Counted from the stretch's first letter, positions 1 to 10,890 are shown. The stretch is 64,000 nt of DNA from Paracidovorax wautersii (GCF_900113035.1 NZ_FONX01000005.1:124001-188000), one strand, 5' to 3'. The notes: a model not told the origin generated them from the letters alone. Numbers and translations: made by a program.

Positions 1-88
1 GCAGCACGTCGATGGCCGGTGCGACATCGGCAGGGGCGATGCGGTCGAAGAGGGGGAGGTCGGAGAAGTCGAGGAGAGGATTGCTCAT
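1..88 (-). CDS. prlC: Oligopeptidase A (M3 metallopeptidase), N-terminal fragment
   Basis: Only the first 29 codons lie in the window; the gene runs off the left edge. The reverse strand from the ATG at 88 reads MSNPLLDFSDLPLFDRIAPA, the typical opening of oligopeptidase A, a cytoplasmic zinc endopeptidase that degrades peptides and cleaved signal peptides. The HEXXH site is outside the window, so the call rests on the N-terminus alone. It lies 106 bp downstream of folD in the same direction and may share its transcript. Confidence 0.72.
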   Translation of the reverse strand, partial: MSNPLLDFSDLPLFDRIAPADVAPAIDVL

Positions 89-194
89 GCGAAGCATTGT
101 GCGGCCGTGCCGCTGGGTTTCAATGACGGGGCGATAGAACCTGGCAATCGCGGCGATCGGCCGGGCGAGGGCCCGGCCGGCTGGCGCAGGCCTC

Positions 195-1052
195 TCAGGC
201 GGCGCCGGCGGCGCGCTCGGCGGCTTCCATGGTGTTGACCAGCAGCATGGTGATGGTCATGGGGCCCACGCCACCGGGCACGGGCGTGATCCAGCCGGCC
301 ACCTGCTTGACGCCCTCGAAGTCCACGTCGCCGCAGAGCTTGCCTTCGTCGTTGCGGTTCATGCCCACGTCGATCACCACGGCGCCGGGCTTGACCATGT
401 CGGCCGTGAGCACGTTGCGCTTGCCCACGGCGGCGACGATCACGTCGGCCTGCAGCGTCTGCGCCTTGAGGTCGCGCGTGGCGCTGTGGCAGATGGTGAC
501 GGTGGCGTTCTGGCCCAGCAGCATCAGCGCCATGGGCTTGCCCACGATGTTGCTGCGGCCGATGACCACGGCGTGCTTGCCGCGCAGGTCGTAGCCGATG
601 GATTCCAGCATCTTCATGCAGCCGTAGGGTGTGCAGGGCCAGAAGCCGGGCATGCCGGTCATGAGCGCGCCGGCGCTGGCGATGTGGAAGCCATCGACGT
701 CCTTGGCGGGCGAGATGGCCTCGATCACCTTCTGCGCGTCGATGTGCGCGGGCAGCGGCAGCTGCACCAGGATGCCGTGGATGGCAGGGTCGTCGTTCAG
801 CGCCTCGACGCGGGCCAGCAGCTCGGCCTCGGTCATGGAGGCTTCGTACTTTTCCAGCACCGAATGCAGGCCGCTGTCTTCGCAGGCCTTGACCTTGTTG
901 CGCACATAGACCTGGCTGGCCGGGTTGTCGCCCACCAGCACCACGGCCAGGCCCGGCGTGACGCCGCGCGCTTTCAGGGCGGCGGCGCGTTGGGAGACTT
1001 CGGTGCGCAGTTGGCGGGAGAGGGCGTTGCCGTCGATCAGTTGAGCGGTCAT
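195..1052 (-). CDS. folD: Bifunctional methylenetetrahydrofolate dehydrogenase / methenyltetrahydrofolate cyclohydrolase FolD
   Basis: FolD interconverts 5,10-methylene-, 5,10-methenyl- and 10-formyl-tetrahydrofolate in the cytoplasm and supplies one-carbon units. The 285-residue product has the usual family length. It shows the substrate and catalytic region [13 protein letters not shown] (the Lys in YxxxK), the loop GILVQLPLP, the nucleotide-binding stretch [11 protein letters not shown] and the C-terminal [11 protein letters not shown] signature. I start it at the ATG giving MTAQLIDG; an upstream in-frame extension of 24 residues is not conserved-looking. It is followed by prlC on the same strand. 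A short dispersed repeat separates it from the two-component genes upstream. Confidence 0.96.
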   Translation of the reverse strand: MTAQLIDGNALSRQLRTEVSQRAAALKARGVTPGLAVVLVGDNPASQVYVRNKVKACEDSGLHSVLEKYEASMTEAELLARVEALNDDPAIHGILVQLPLPAHIDAQKVIEAISPAKDVDGFHIASAGALMTGMPGFWPCTPYGCMKMLESIGYDLRGKHAVVIGRSNIVGKPMALMLLGQNATVTICHSATRDLKAQTLQADVIVAAVGKRNVLTADMVKPGAVVIDVGMNRNDEGKLCGDVDFEGVKQVAGWITPVPGGVGPMTITMLLVNTMEAAERAAGAA

Positions 1053-1107
1053 GGTCGAAAAAGGGTTGGCAGTAAGTAAAAAAAGCCGCCTGGCGCTGAT
1101 GCAGCGT

Positions 1108-1127
1108 GCGCAGGCAGCTATCAAAAA
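1108..1127 (-). repeat. Dispersed GCTAT/ATAGC repeat, copy A
   Basis: On the minus strand this reads TTTTTGATAGCTGCCTGCGC. It is a half-copy of the repeat family (ATAGCT followed by GCGC) and lies between folD and the response-regulator gene. Confidence 0.6.
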
Positions 1128-1153
1128 GTGAGTGGTTTGGCGCGCTGGGCGGA

Positions 1154-1780
1154 TCAGACCTTGGCGGCCGTCTGGCCCAGTGCGATCTTGAGCAGGTCGG
1201 CCACGGTGTTGGCGCCCAGCTTTTCCATGATGTTGGCGCGGTGCGCCTCCACCGTCTTGATGCTGATGCCCAGGTCGTCGGCGATCTGCTTGTTCAGGCG
1301 GCCGGCGACGATGCGCTCGAGCACCTGCGCCTCGCGGCTGGTCAGCTTGGAGAGCAGGGCGTCGCGGCTGGCGGCCTGCTGGTAGCCGGCGAAGGCTTCG
1401 CGGGCGTGGTCCAGCATGCGTTCGACCAGGCCGACCAGTTCCTCTTCGTTGAAGGGCTTCTGGATGAAGTCCAGCGCGCCCTTCTTCATGGTGTTCACGG
1501 CCATGGGCACGTCGCCGTGGCCGGTGATGAAGACGATGGGCAGCGGCGACTTGCGCTCGATCAGGCGGTCCTGCAGCTCCAGGCCCGTCATGCCGCCCAT
1601 GCGGATGTCCACGATCAGGCAGGCCACTTCGCGCGGGTCGTAGCGCGAGAGGAAGGATTCGGCCGAATCAAAGCAACGTACTCGGTAGTCCTTGCCTTCC
1701 AGCAGCCATTGCAGTGAATCGCGGACGGCTTCGTCGTCATCGACGACATAGACGGTGCCTTTTTTCGGAATCAAGCTCAT
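1154..1780 (-). CDS. FixJ/NarL-type response regulator
   Basis: A 208-residue two-domain regulator. The receiver domain (about residues 8-122) has acidic residues VVDDDEA near 12-18, the phospho-acceptor Asp58 in LIVDIRMGG, a Thr in FITGHGD and the Lys in IQKPF. A LuxR-type helix-turn-helix follows (about 140-200: [12 protein letters not shown] ... [16 protein letters not shown]). Its ATG overlaps the stop of the histidine-kinase gene by 4 bp (ATGA), so the two are probably translationally coupled and form a cognate pair. The pair is transcribed away from the pyruvate dehydrogenase operon. Regulation of that operon is plausible from position but not shown. Confidence 0.93.
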   Translation of the reverse strand: MSLIPKKGTVYVVDDDEAVRDSLQWLLEGKDYRVRCFDSAESFLSRYDPREVACLIVDIRMGGMTGLELQDRLIERKSPLPIVFITGHGDVPMAVNTMKKGALDFIQKPFNEEELVGLVERMLDHAREAFAGYQQAASRDALLSKLTSREAQVLERIVAGRLNKQIADDLGISIKTVEAHRANIMEKLGANTVADLLKIALGQTAAKV

Positions 1781-4350
1781 GCAACGGTCCTTGGGTTGGG
1801 CGTGTTTGCTATTGAATTCGTAGTGCCATCCGCAGGCTGCGCCAGCGGTAGCCAGAAGGAGAACCGGCAGCCGGTTACCTCTGATCCATTGTAGATGTTC
1901 TCGGCTTGCATCCGCCCCTGATGCGACTCCACGATGCTGCGGCAAAGGTTGAGGCCGATGCCCATGCCTTCCTGCTTGGTGGAGTAGAAGGCTTCGAACA
2001 GATGCTCCAGCACCTCGGGCGCGAGGCCCCGGCCGGTGTCCTGCACCGAGAACTCGATCACCTCGCGCCCTTCGACGGTGCGCGGCAGCACGCGCAGCTC
2101 CACGCTGCGGCGGGCGGGCGGGCGCTGCGCGTTGGCGATGGATTCGGCGCCGTTCTTCATCAGGTTGATGAGCACCTGCTCGATGAGGATGGCGTCCGCC
2201 ATGACCTTGGGCAGCCGCGCGGCCACGTAGTGCGAGAGCCGCACGTTGTGGCGCCGCAGCTCGATGTCGGCCAGCTCCACGGCTTCGCTCACCATGGCGG
2301 GCACTTCGGCCAGCGTGCGGTTGGGTTCGCTGCGCTTCACGAAGGCGCGGATGCGCTGGATGATCTGCCCGGCCCGCTGCGCCTGGTGCGAGGTCTTCTG
2401 CAGCGCGGAAAGCAGCGATTCCTCGGTGATCTGGCCGCTCTGGATGCGCGAGACCATGCCGCTGCAGTAGTTGTTGATGGCGGTGAGCGGCTGGTTGAGT
2501 TCGTGCGCCACGCTGGAGGCCATTTCGCCCATGGTGATGAGGCGGCTGACCGACTGGGCGCGCTCGGCCTGGCGCGCGGCCTGCTCTTCGGCCAGGCGAC
2601 GGGGCGTGATGTCGGTGGCGATCACCATCTGGGCCAGGCGCCCGTCCACCCAGTTCAGGTAGCGCGAGCGCACTTCCAGCCACTTGCCGAGGTCGGGCAG
2701 GAAGATTTCGGCGTTCTCGGAACGGGCGCTGGTCAGCGGGTCGGTGGGCAGGCCCATCAGGCCGTCCTCGTCGTCCAGGCCCGTGGCCTGGTAGGCGTCG
2801 CGGTTGGGCAGCACGCCGGCCTGCGCCACCAGTTGCAGGTGGCCGGCGGTCTGCGAGCCGAACCACTGGCGGTAGAGCTTGTTGGCGAAGAGCAGTTCTT
2901 CGCTGCCCAGCGGCGCGACCGACACCGAGGCGTCGAGCGATTCGAGCACGATGGTGAAGCGCTCGTGCGAGGCCGAGAGCTGCTCGCGCACGCGGTTGGG
3001 CTCGGTGATGTCGGTCATCGACGTCATCCAGCCGGTCTGCACCCCGTGCGCATCGATCAGCGGGGAGACGTAGAGGCGCGCGTCGAACAGCGTGCCGCTG
3101 CGGCGCTTGACCCGCACCTGGAAGCCGCCCGCGAAGTGCTTGCCCGACATCTCGTCGCGCAGCTTGGCGTGCAGGTTCTCATGGTCGGATTCGGGCCAGT
3201 AGGAGTAGGGCGGCATCTGGCCGACCAGCTCGGCCTCGCTCCAGCCCGTCATCTGGCAGAAGGCCGCGTTCACGTAGGTGATACGGCCGTGCATGTCGAG
3301 CGCGCGCATGCCGGTGAGGATGGAGTTCTCCATCGCGCGGCGGAAGTTGGTTTCCGCCACCAGCGCCTGCTGCGCCTGCATGCGCCGGCGGGTGTGGCGC
3401 CAGGTGGCGATCAGCAGCCAGGCCGTCATGGCGCTCAGGGCGCCCACCAGCCAGAAGAGGCCGCTGCCCACCAGGCCCAGCGACGTGCGGTAGGCCTGGG
3501 CGCGCAGCAGCAGGCCATTGCCCACGGGCGAGACCGGCACTTCGTATTCGTTGGCCGGCGCGGGCCACGGCAGCAGGCCGGCATTGCGCGGCGCGAGCGG
3601 CGTGCCCGCCAGCACCTGGCCGTTGCTGTCGAGCAGGGTGACGGCATAGCGCGCCAGCACCTCGGTGGGCATTCCGTAGCGCAGCAGGCTGTCGATGGAA
3701 TATTCGGCCAGCACCACGCCGCTGAAGCGGCCCTGGGCTGCGAGCGGCACCTGCAGCTGCAGCAGGGGCGCGCTTTCGCCGGGGGAGGTGTTGGGCTGCG
3801 AATAGACCGGCTGCTGCAGGTCGCGCGCCAGGCTGAAGGTGTCGGCCGCGTCGCCGGTCTTCAGCTCCTCGCCCGCCACGCGCAGCTGGGCCGTGGGCAC
3901 CGTGGGGGCCGACTGGCTGGCGCGGATGCGGCGGCGCTCGTCCACCCAGGTGATCACCTGCAGCTCGGGGTACTGGCTGATGAGGGCCTCGGCGCGGCTG
4001 TTGAAGTCGGCCCGGTCCAGGTCGTGGTTGGAGATGTCGCGCGCGATGCGCATGATCTGCTCCTGCCGCTCCAGCAAGCGCAGGCGCACGCGCTGCTGGG
4101 AATATTCCACGTCGCGCCGCAGGGCTTCTTTCTCGCGCTCGACTTCCTCCATGCGCAAATACCAGAAGGCCGCCACGATGGCCGCGAGGAACATCATCAC
4201 GGCCGCCAGCGGGGCTACGGCGGCGAAGCGGTCCTGCCGGGTGGGCGACAGGCTGCGCCACCACCGCCTCCAGTATCGGACGGGCATGTGAATGGCTGCC
4301 GCAGGCGTGGCAGGGGTGGCGGGCGCGCCAGGAGAAGCCGGGGAATCCAT
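1777..4350 (-). CDS. Membrane-bound PAS-domain sensor histidine kinase (FixL-like)
   Basis: 857 residues from the ATG giving MDSPASPG. A first membrane helix (about 43-66) and a second (about 291-316) bracket a roughly 225-residue periplasmic sensor region beginning with a coiled-coil-like stretch. Cytoplasmic PAS domains follow (about 330-450 and 460-585), then the dimerisation/phosphoacceptor H-box with His616 (SVAHELNQPLTAINNY) and an HATPase_c domain with N-box Asn733, DTGRGL and GMGIGL. It autophosphorylates and should signal to the response regulator encoded immediately downstream (ATGA overlap). The ligand is unknown. The last dozen or so residues are encoded by a degenerate copy of the dispersed repeat. 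The gene is divergent from aceE across about 200 bp. Confidence 0.93.
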   Translation of the reverse strand: MDSPASPGAPATPATPAAAIHMPVRYWRRWWRSLSPTRQDRFAAVAPLAAVMMFLAAIVAAFWYLRMEEVEREKEALRRDVEYSQQRVRLRLLERQEQIMRIARDISNHDLDRADFNSRAEALISQYPELQVITWVDERRRIRASQSAPTVPTAQLRVAGEELKTGDAADTFSLARDLQQPVYSQPNTSPGESAPLLQLQVPLAAQGRFSGVVLAEYSIDSLLRYGMPTEVLARYAVTLLDSNGQVLAGTPLAPRNAGLLPWPAPANEYEVPVSPVGNGLLLRAQAYRTSLGLVGSGLFWLVGALSAMTAWLLIATWRHTRRRMQAQQALVAETNFRRAMENSILTGMRALDMHGRITYVNAAFCQMTGWSEAELVGQMPPYSYWPESDHENLHAKLRDEMSGKHFAGGFQVRVKRRSGTLFDARLYVSPLIDAHGVQTGWMTSMTDITEPNRVREQLSASHERFTIVLESLDASVSVAPLGSEELLFANKLYRQWFGSQTAGHLQLVAQAGVLPNRDAYQATGLDDEDGLMGLPTDPLTSARSENAEIFLPDLGKWLEVRSRYLNWVDGRLAQMVIATDITPRRLAEEQAARQAERAQSVSRLITMGEMASSVAHELNQPLTAINNYCSGMVSRIQSGQITEESLLSALQKTSHQAQRAGQIIQRIRAFVKRSEPNRTLAEVPAMVSEAVELADIELRRHNVRLSHYVAARLPKVMADAILIEQVLINLMKNGAESIANAQRPPARRSVELRVLPRTVEGREVIEFSVQDTGRGLAPEVLEHLFEAFYSTKQEGMGIGLNLCRSIVESHQGRMQAENIYNGSEVTGCRFSFWLPLAQPADGTTNSIANTPNPRTVA
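1808..1824. repeat. Degenerate dispersed repeat inside the 3' end of the kinase gene
   Basis: GCTATTGAATTCGTAGT resembles the GCTAT...ATAGC core with two changes in the right half. It is read through in frame and encodes part of the C-terminal tail (around NSIAN) of the histidine kinase. Homology to the repeat family is uncertain. Confidence 0.35.
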
Positions 4351-4452
4351 GGGTGGCGAGTGTAGGGCGCCTCGCCTGCCGCCCGGTCTCCGAAGGGCCG
4401 GCAACCGGGCTGTTTTTCATCTGAAGAAAATATGTGCGGATGCAGCAATATC

Positions 4453-4493
4453 TCGCATTATGAAAATGGAAAGCACAATTTGAAATCGCATTA
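4453..4493. promoter_or_regulatory. Paired TCGCATTA direct repeats in the kinase/aceE divergent intergenic region
   Basis: The octamer TCGCATTA occurs at 4453-4460 and 4486-4493, exactly 33 bp apart (three helical turns), in an unusually AT-rich stretch 60-100 bp upstream of aceE. This layout suits a regulator bound on one DNA face. The response regulator encoded next door or a PdhR-like factor are candidates. The repeats are observed; binding is inference. A strong ribosome-binding site (AAAGGAGAC) follows at about 4539-4547. Confidence 0.35.
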
Positions 4494-4552
4494 ATTTATG
4501 AGAAACTCCGCGCCGATCGTTTACCGTAGCCGTTATCTAAAGGAGACAAGGC

Positions 4553-7276
4553 ATGTCAGATCAGACCGCGCAGCAGGGCGCTGGTGTCGCTTCGACCCCC
4601 ACCGACATCGATCAGCAAGAGACCCGGGAGTGGCTGGATGCCCTGTCCGCCGTCATTGACAAAGAAGGTGCCGAGCGCGCGCATTTCCTGATCGAGCAGA
4701 TGCTCGAACACGCCCGCCAGAGCAGCATCGACATGCCGTTCTCCGCCAACACGGGCTACGTGAACACCATCGAAACCAGCCAGGAAGCGCGCTGCCCCGG
4801 CAACCTGGAAATCGAAGGCCGCCTGCGCGCCTACATGCGCTGGAACGCCATGGCCATGGTGGTCAAGGCCAACCGCCACCATCCGCCCGAAGGCGGCGAC
4901 CTGGGCGGCCACATCGGCTCCTTCGCCTCGCTGGCCAACATGTTCGGCGCGGGCTTCAACCACTTCTGGCACGCCGAGAGCGAAAACCACGGCGGCGACC
5001 TGCTGTACATCCAGGGCCACGTCTCGCCCGGCATCTATGCCCGCGCCTACCTGGAAGGCCGCCTCTCCGAAGAGCAACTGCTGAACTTCCGCCAGGAAGT
5101 GGACGGCAAGGGCCTCTCCAGCTACCCGCATCCCAAGCTGATGCCCGAGTTCTGGCAGTTCCCCACGGTCTCGATGGGCCTGGGCCCGCTGATGGCCATC
5201 TACCAGGCGCGCTTCCTGAAGTACCTGCACGCCCGCGGCATCGCCAACACCGAGAACCGCAAGGTCTGGGTGTTCTGCGGCGACGGCGAAATGGACGAAG
5301 TCGAATCGCTGGGCGCCATCGGCCTGGCCGCGCGCGAGAACCTCGACAACCTGATCTTCGTCATCAACTGCAACCTGCAGCGCCTGGACGGCCCGGTGCG
5401 CGGCAACGGCAAGATCATCCAGGAGCTGGAAGGCGAATTCCGCGGCTCCGGCTGGAACGTCATCAAGCTGCTGTGGGGCAAGGGCTGGGACGACCTGCTG
5501 GCGCGCGACAAGGACGGCGCGCTGCGCAAGATCATGATGGAGTGCAACGACGGGGACTACCAGTCGTTCAAGGCCAACGACGGCGCCTACGTGCGCAAGA
5601 ACTTCTTCGGCCGCGATCCGCGCACGCTGAAGATGGTCGAGCACATGAGCGACGACGAGATCTGGAACCTGCGCCGCGGCGGCCACGACGCGCAGAAGGT
5701 CTATGCGGCCTTCTCCGCGGCCAACGAGCACAAGGGCCAGCCCACCGTGCTGCTGGTCAAGACCGTCAAGGGCTTCGGCATGGGCAAGATCGGTGAAGGC
5801 AAGAACACCGTCCACCAGACCAAGAAGCTCGGCGACGAGGACATCAAGGCCTTCCGCGACCGCTTCAACATCCCAATCCCGGACAGCCAGATCGCCGATC
5901 TGCCGTTCTACAAGCCGGCCGACGACACGCCGGAAATGAAGTACCTGCACGAGCGCCGCAAGGCCCTGGGCGGCTACCTGCCGCACCGCCGCACCAAGGC
6001 CGACGAGAGCTTCACAGTGCCCGCGCTGGAAACCTTCAAGGCCGTGCTCGACCCCACGCCCGAAGGCCGCGAGATCTCGACCACGCAGGCCTACGTGCGC
6101 TTCCTCACGCAGCTGCTGCGTGACCAGGCCCTGGGCCCGCGCGTGGTGCCCATCCTGGTGGACGAGGCCCGCACCTTCGGCATGGAAGGCCTGTTCCGCC
6201 AGATCGGCATCTACAACCCGCACGGTCAGCAGTACACCCCGGTCGACAAGGACCAGGTCATGTACTACAAGGAAGACAAGGCCGGCCAGATCCTGCAGGA
6301 AGGCATCAACGAAGCCGGCGGCATGAGCAGCTGGATCGCTGCCGCCACGTCGTACTCGACGAACAACCGCATCATGGTGCCGTTCTACGTGTACTACTCG
6401 ATGTTCGGCTTCCAGCGCATCGGCGACCTGGCCTGGGCAGCGGGCGACATGCAGGCGCGCGGCTTCCTGCTGGGCGGCACCTCGGGCCGCACCACGCTGA
6501 ACGGCGAAGGCCTGCAGCACGAAGATGGCCACAGCCACATCCTGGCCAATACCATCCCGAACTGCGTGAGCTATGACCCGACCTTCGCGCACGAAGTCGC
6601 GGTGATCATGCATGAAGGCCTTAAGCGCATGGTCGAGCGCCAGGAAAACGTCTTCTACTACCTGACGCTGCTCAACGAGAACTACGCCATGCCCGGCCTG
6701 CAGCCCGGCACCGAGGCGCAGATCATCAAGGGCATGTACCTCTGCAAGCAGGCTCCCGCGCTGCCGCAGGGCGCGCCCGCCGTGCAGCTGCTGGGCAGCG
6801 GCACCATCCTGCGCGAATCGTTCTTCGCCCAGGAACTGCTGGAAAAGGACTGGGGCGTGGCCGCTTCCGTGTGGAGCTGCCCGAGCTTCAACGAGCTGAC
6901 CCGCGACGGCCAGGAAGCCGAGCGCTGGAACCTGCTGCACCCGACCGAGACGGCGCGCGTGTCGTACGTCGAAGAGCAGCTGTCCAAGACGGCCGGCCCG
7001 GTCGTGGCCTCCACCGACTACATGAAGGCCTACGCCGAGCAGATCCGCCCCTTCGTCCCCAAGGGCCGCACCTACAAGGTGCTGGGCACCGACGGCTTCG
7101 GCCGCAGCGACTTCCGCAGCAAGCTGCGCGAGCACTTCGAGATCAACCGCCACTACATCGTCGTGGCGGCTCTCAAGGGCCTGGCCGAAGACGGCGTCGT
7201 GCCCGCATCCAAGGTGGCCGAGGCCATCCAGAAGTACGGCATCAACACCGACAAGATCAACCCCCTGTACGCATAA
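4553..7276 (+). CDS. aceE: Pyruvate dehydrogenase E1 component, homodimeric type
   Basis: The E1 subunit decarboxylates pyruvate with thiamine diphosphate and reductively acetylates the lipoyl groups of AceF. At 907 residues it matches the single-chain AceE type of gammaproteobacteria and betaproteobacteria, not the alpha/beta type. The ThDP/Mg motif runs from GDGEMDE (about residue 242) to INCNLQ (about 274). Other conserved stretches are [20 protein letters not shown]-like around 105-120 (with the active-site His residues) and [11 protein letters not shown] near 585. A strong Shine-Dalgarno sequence precedes the ATG. It is first in the aceE-aceF-lpdA operon, with 19 bp to aceF, and is divergent from a two-component system. 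Confidence 0.97.
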   Translation: MSDQTAQQGAGVASTPTDIDQQETREWLDALSAVIDKEGAERAHFLIEQMLEHARQSSIDMPFSANTGYVNTIETSQEARCPGNLEIEGRLRAYMRWNAMAMVVKANRHHPPEGGDLGGHIGSFASLANMFGAGFNHFWHAESENHGGDLLYIQGHVSPGIYARAYLEGRLSEEQLLNFRQEVDGKGLSSYPHPKLMPEFWQFPTVSMGLGPLMAIYQARFLKYLHARGIANTENRKVWVFCGDGEMDEVESLGAIGLAARENLDNLIFVINCNLQRLDGPVRGNGKIIQELEGEFRGSGWNVIKLLWGKGWDDLLARDKDGALRKIMMECNDGDYQSFKANDGAYVRKNFFGRDPRTLKMVEHMSDDEIWNLRRGGHDAQKVYAAFSAANEHKGQPTVLLVKTVKGFGMGKIGEGKNTVHQTKKLGDEDIKAFRDRFNIPIPDSQIADLPFYKPADDTPEMKYLHERRKALGGYLPHRRTKADESFTVPALETFKAVLDPTPEGREISTTQAYVRFLTQLLRDQALGPRVVPILVDEARTFGMEGLFRQIGIYNPHGQQYTPVDKDQVMYYKEDKAGQILQEGINEAGGMSSWIAAATSYSTNNRIMVPFYVYYSMFGFQRIGDLAWAAGDMQARGFLLGGTSGRTTLNGEGLQHEDGHSHILANTIPNCVSYDPTFAHEVAVIMHEGLKRMVERQENVFYYLTLLNENYAMPGLQPGTEAQIIKGMYLCKQAPALPQGAPAVQLLGSGTILRESFFAQELLEKDWGVAASVWSCPSFNELTRDGQEAERWNLLHPTETARVSYVEEQLSKTAGPVVASTDYMKAYAEQIRPFVPKGRTYKVLGTDGFGRSDFRSKLREHFEINRHYIVVAALKGLAEDGVVPASKVAEAIQKYGINTDKINPLYA

Positions 7277-7295
7277 GCCGCACCGGAGACAACAC

Positions 7296-8975
7296 ATGGC
7301 ACTGGTAGATATCAAGGTCCCGGACATCGGGGACTTCGACGAAGTGGGCGTGATCGAACTGCTGGTCAAGCCCGGCGACACGGTCAAGGCCGAGCAATCG
7401 CTGATCACGGTGGAGTCCGACAAGGCCTCGATGGAGATCCCGTCGAGCCACGCCGGCACCATCAAGGAACTGAAGGTCGCGCTGGGCGACAAGGTCAAGC
7501 AAGGCTCCGTCATCGTGGTGCTGGAGGCTGCCGATGCCGGCGCTTCCGCCCCGGCCGCAGCGCCTGCTGCGAGCCCCGCCGCAGCACCGGCTCCTGCGCC
7601 GGCCGCGGCGGCGCCTGCACCGGCTCCCGCTCCCGCTGCCGCTGCCGCAGCGGGCCCGATCGAAGTGCGCGTGCCCGACATCGGCGACTTCAAGGACGTG
7701 GCCGTCATCGAGCTGCTGGTGAAGGTGGGCGACACGGTCAAGGAAGAGCAGTCGCTCTTCACCGTCGAATCCGACAAGGCCTCGATGGAGATCCCTTCGC
7801 CCGCCGCCGGCGTGGTCAAGGAGCTGAAGATCAAAGTGGGCGACACCGTCAACGTGGGTGACTTCGTGGCCGTGCTGGAAGGCTCCGCGCCCGCTGCCTC
7901 CGCTGCACCGGCACCTGCGCCCGCTGCGGCAGCGCCTGCGGCCCAGGCCGCTGGGCCGGCACCGGCTACCGCTGCTGCGCCTGCCGCATCCGCTGCTGCT
8001 GCTGCGCCCGCGCCGCACGCTCCGGGTGCTGCGCCCATCGGCCTGCCGCACGCATCGCCCTCGGTGCGCAAGTTCGCCCGCGAACTCGGCGTGCCGCTGG
8101 AAGAAGTGAAGGGCTCCGGCCCCAAGGGCCGCATCACCGAAGCGGACGTGCAGGCCTTCACCAAGCAGGTGATGTCCGGCGGCCTGCAGACCAAGGCCCA
8201 GGCCGCCAAGGCGCCTGCTGCCAGCGGCGGCTCCGGCGCGGGTCTGGACCTGCTGCCCTGGCCCAAGGTGGACTTCGCCAAGTTCGGCGCCGTGGAGCGC
8301 AAGGACCTGTCGCGCATCAAGAAGATCAGCGGCGCGAACCTGCACCGCAACTGGGTGATGATCCCCCACGTCACCAACAACGACGAGGCCGACATCACCG
8401 AGCTGGAAGCCTTCCGCGTCTCCACCAACAAGGAGAACGAGAAGTCCGGCGTCAAGGTGACCATGCTGGCCTTCGTCATCAAGGCCCTGGTCGCGGCCCT
8501 GAAGAAGTTCCCCGAGTTCAACACCAGCCTGGACGGCGACACGCTCGTCTACAAGCAGTACTTCCACATCGGCTTCGCGGCGGACACGCCCAACGGCCTC
8601 GTGGTGCCGGTGCTGAAGGATGCCGACAAGAAGGGCATCATGCAGATCAGCCAGGAAATGGGCGAGCTCGCCAAGAAGGCCCGCGACGGCAAGCTCGGCG
8701 CGGCCGACATGCAGGGCGGCTGCATGTCGATCTCGTCCCTGGGCGGCATCGGCGGCACGCACTTCACCCCCATCGTCAACGCGCCCGAAGTGGCCATCCT
8801 CGGCCTCTCCAAGGGCCAGATGAAGCCGGTGTGGGACGGCAAGCAGTTCGTGCCGCGCCTGATGCTGCCGCTGTCGCTGTCGTACGACCACCGCGTGATC
8901 GACGGTGCCTCTGCCGCGCGCTTCAACGCCTATCTGGGCCAGGTGCTGGCGGACTACCGCCGCATCGTGCTGTGA
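7296..8975 (+). CDS. aceF: Pyruvate dehydrogenase E2, dihydrolipoyllysine-residue acetyltransferase with two lipoyl domains
   Basis: Core subunit of the pyruvate dehydrogenase complex; transfers acetyl from lipoamide to CoA. Domain order in the 559 residues: lipoyl domain 1 (about 2-78, lipoylated Lys43 in [10 protein letters not shown]); an Ala/Pro linker; lipoyl domain 2 (about 121-198, Lys161 in the same motif); a second long Ala/Pro linker; a peripheral-subunit-binding domain (about 250-290, [13 protein letters not shown] ... GRITEADV); and the catalytic domain ending with the active-site motif [10 protein letters not shown]. The two lipoyl domains are near duplicates. Stop and lpdA start are 13 bp apart, so the genes are co-transcribed. 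Confidence 0.97.
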   Translation: MALVDIKVPDIGDFDEVGVIELLVKPGDTVKAEQSLITVESDKASMEIPSSHAGTIKELKVALGDKVKQGSVIVVLEAADAGASAPAAAPAASPAAAPAPAPAAAAPAPAPAPAAAAAAGPIEVRVPDIGDFKDVAVIELLVKVGDTVKEEQSLFTVESDKASMEIPSPAAGVVKELKIKVGDTVNVGDFVAVLEGSAPAASAAPAPAPAAAAPAAQAAGPAPATAAAPAASAAAAAPAPHAPGAAPIGLPHASPSVRKFARELGVPLEEVKGSGPKGRITEADVQAFTKQVMSGGLQTKAQAAKAPAASGGSGAGLDLLPWPKVDFAKFGAVERKDLSRIKKISGANLHRNWVMIPHVTNNDEADITELEAFRVSTNKENEKSGVKVTMLAFVIKALVAALKKFPEFNTSLDGDTLVYKQYFHIGFAADTPNGLVVPVLKDADKKGIMQISQEMGELAKKARDGKLGAADMQGGCMSISSLGGIGGTHFTPIVNAPEVAILGLSKGQMKPVWDGKQFVPRLMLPLSLSYDHRVIDGASAARFNAYLGQVLADYRRIVL

Positions 8976-8988
8976 AAGGAAAGCTGAC

Positions 8989-10839
8989 ATGGCAGTGATC
9001 GACATCAAGGTGCCCGACATCGGCGACTTCGCCGAAGTGGGCGTGATCGAAGTGCTGGTGAACGCCGGCGACACCATCAAGGTGGAACAGAGCCTCATCA
9101 CCGTCGAATCCGACAAGGCATCGATGGAAATCCCGTCGAGCCACGCCGGCGTCGTCAAGGAGGTGAAGGTCAAGCTGGGCGACAAGGTCGCCGAAGGCTC
9201 CGTCGTGCTGACGCTGGAAGCGGCCGATGCCGGCGCCGCGGTGGCACCCGCTGCCGCGCCAGCGCCTGCGGCCTCCGAAGCCAAACCGCCTGCAGCGCCC
9301 GCTGCGCAAGCGCCTGTTGCTCCTAAAATCGAAGCGGCCAGCTTCGGCGGCACGGCCGACGTGGAGTGCGACGTGCTCGTGCTGGGCGGCGGCCCCGGCG
9401 GCTACAGCGCCGCCTTCCGCGCGGCCGACCTGGGCCTGAAGGTCGTCATCGTCGAGCGCTACTCGACCCTGGGCGGCGTCTGCCTGAACGTGGGCTGCAT
9501 TCCCTCCAAGGCGCTGCTGCACGTGGCGGCCGTGATCGACGAAGCCAGCCACCTCAAGGCGGCCGGCATCGACTTCGGCACGCCCCAGGTCAACGTGGAC
9601 ACGCTGCGCGGCCACAAGGAAAAGGTCATCGGCAAGCTGACCGGCGGCCTGGCCGCCATGGCCAAGATGCGCAAGGTGACCACCGTGCGCGGCGTGGGCC
9701 AGTTCGTGGGTGCCAACCACCTCGAAGTGGAGGAAACCACCGGCGCCAAGGGCCAGGAGAAGACGGGCAGCAAGAAGGTCGTGGCCTTCAAGCGCGCCAT
9801 CATCGCCGCCGGCTCGCAGGCCGTGCATCTGCCCTTCATGCCCAAGGACCCGCGCGTGGTCGATTCGACCGGCGCGCTGGAGCTCAAGGAAGTGCCCAAG
9901 CGCATGCTGATCCTGGGCGGCGGCATCATCGGCCTGGAAATGGGCACCGTCTATTCCACGCTGGGCGCCCGCCTGGATGTGGTCGAGATGATGGATGGCC
10001 TGATGCAGGGCGCCGACCGCGACCTGGTCAAGGTGTGGCAGAAGATGAACGCCCACCGCTTCGACAACATCATGCTCAAGACCAAGACGGTCGGAGCCGA
10101 GGCCACGCCCGAGGGCATCAAGGTCAGCTTCGCCGCAGCGGAAGAGGGCGGCACCGCCCCCGAACCACAAGTCTATGACCTGGTGCTGCAGGCCGTGGGC
10201 CGCACGCCCAACGGCAAGAAGATCGGCGCCGAGAAGGCCGGCGTGGCCGTGACCGACCGCGGCTTCATCGACGTGGACATCCAGATGCGCACCAACGTGC
10301 CGCACATCTTCGCCATCGGCGACATCGTGGGCCAGCCCATGCTGGCGCACAAGGCGGTGCATGAAGCGCACGTGGCGGCCGAAGTCATCGCCGGCGAACT
10401 CACGGGCGACAAGGCGCTGGCTTCCGCCGCGTTCAACGCCCGCGTGATCCCGAGCGTGGCCTATACCGACCCCGAAGTGGCATGGGTGGGCCTGACCGAA
10501 GACCAGGCCAAGGCCCAGGGCATCAAGGTCAAGAAGGGCCTGTTCCCCTGGACGGCCTCCGGCCGCGCCATCGCCAACGGCCGCGACGAGGGCTACACCA
10601 AGCTGCTGTTCGACGATTCTCCCGAGGCCCATGGTCACGGCAAGATCCTGGGCGGCGGCATCGTGGGCACCCACGCCGGCGACATGATCGGCGAGATCGC
10701 CCTGGCGATCGAGATGGGCGCGGACGCGGTGGACATCGGCAAGACCATCCACCCGCACCCCACGCTGGGCGAAAGCATCGGCATGGCCGCGGAGATCGCC
10801 CACGGCTCCTGCACGGACGTTCCGCCGCAGAAGAAGTGA
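8989..10839 (+). CDS. lpdA: Dihydrolipoyl dehydrogenase E3 with N-terminal lipoyl domain
   Basis: E3 reoxidises dihydrolipoamide with FAD and NAD+. The ATG at 8989 gives [10 protein letters not shown], the start of a complete lipoyl domain (about 2-78, Lys43 in [10 protein letters not shown]) nearly identical to those of AceF, so this E3 carries its own swinging arm. An Ala/Pro linker (about 82-115) leads to the flavoprotein: FAD motif [14 protein letters not shown], redox-active disulfide in [20 protein letters not shown]-binding [17 protein letters not shown], and the C-terminal His-Glu pair in [10 protein letters not shown]. The 616-residue length equals a standard E3 plus one lipoyl domain. 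Lipoyl-E3 fusions are known in betaproteobacteria and neisserial PDH operons. A hairpin terminator follows. Confidence 0.96.
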   Translation: MAVIDIKVPDIGDFAEVGVIEVLVNAGDTIKVEQSLITVESDKASMEIPSSHAGVVKEVKVKLGDKVAEGSVVLTLEAADAGAAVAPAAAPAPAASEAKPPAAPAAQAPVAPKIEAASFGGTADVECDVLVLGGGPGGYSAAFRAADLGLKVVIVERYSTLGGVCLNVGCIPSKALLHVAAVIDEASHLKAAGIDFGTPQVNVDTLRGHKEKVIGKLTGGLAAMAKMRKVTTVRGVGQFVGANHLEVEETTGAKGQEKTGSKKVVAFKRAIIAAGSQAVHLPFMPKDPRVVDSTGALELKEVPKRMLILGGGIIGLEMGTVYSTLGARLDVVEMMDGLMQGADRDLVKVWQKMNAHRFDNIMLKTKTVGAEATPEGIKVSFAAAEEGGTAPEPQVYDLVLQAVGRTPNGKKIGAEKAGVAVTDRGFIDVDIQMRTNVPHIFAIGDIVGQPMLAHKAVHEAHVAAEVIAGELTGDKALASAAFNARVIPSVAYTDPEVAWVGLTEDQAKAQGIKVKKGLFPWTASGRAIANGRDEGYTKLLFDDSPEAHGHGKILGGGIVGTHAGDMIGEIALAIEMGADAVDIGKTIHPHPTLGESIGMAAEIAHGSCTDVPPQKK

Positions 10840-10890
10840 GTGGCGGGGCGATGCGGCTTCGGCCGTGCCTCGCCCTTTCTTACCCACGAC

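Noticed and set aside
4556-8542. Very long minus-strand open frame (about 1300 codons) opposite aceE and aceF
   Set aside because: Shadow frame caused by GC-rich third positions; its translation has no domain pattern, while the plus strand encodes clear AceE and AceF.
8905-8988. Upstream in-frame start for lpdA overlapping aceF
   Set aside because: The 28-residue extension is the out-of-frame aceF end; the ATG at 8989 has a Shine-Dalgarno (AAAGGAAAG) and starts the conserved lipoyl domain.
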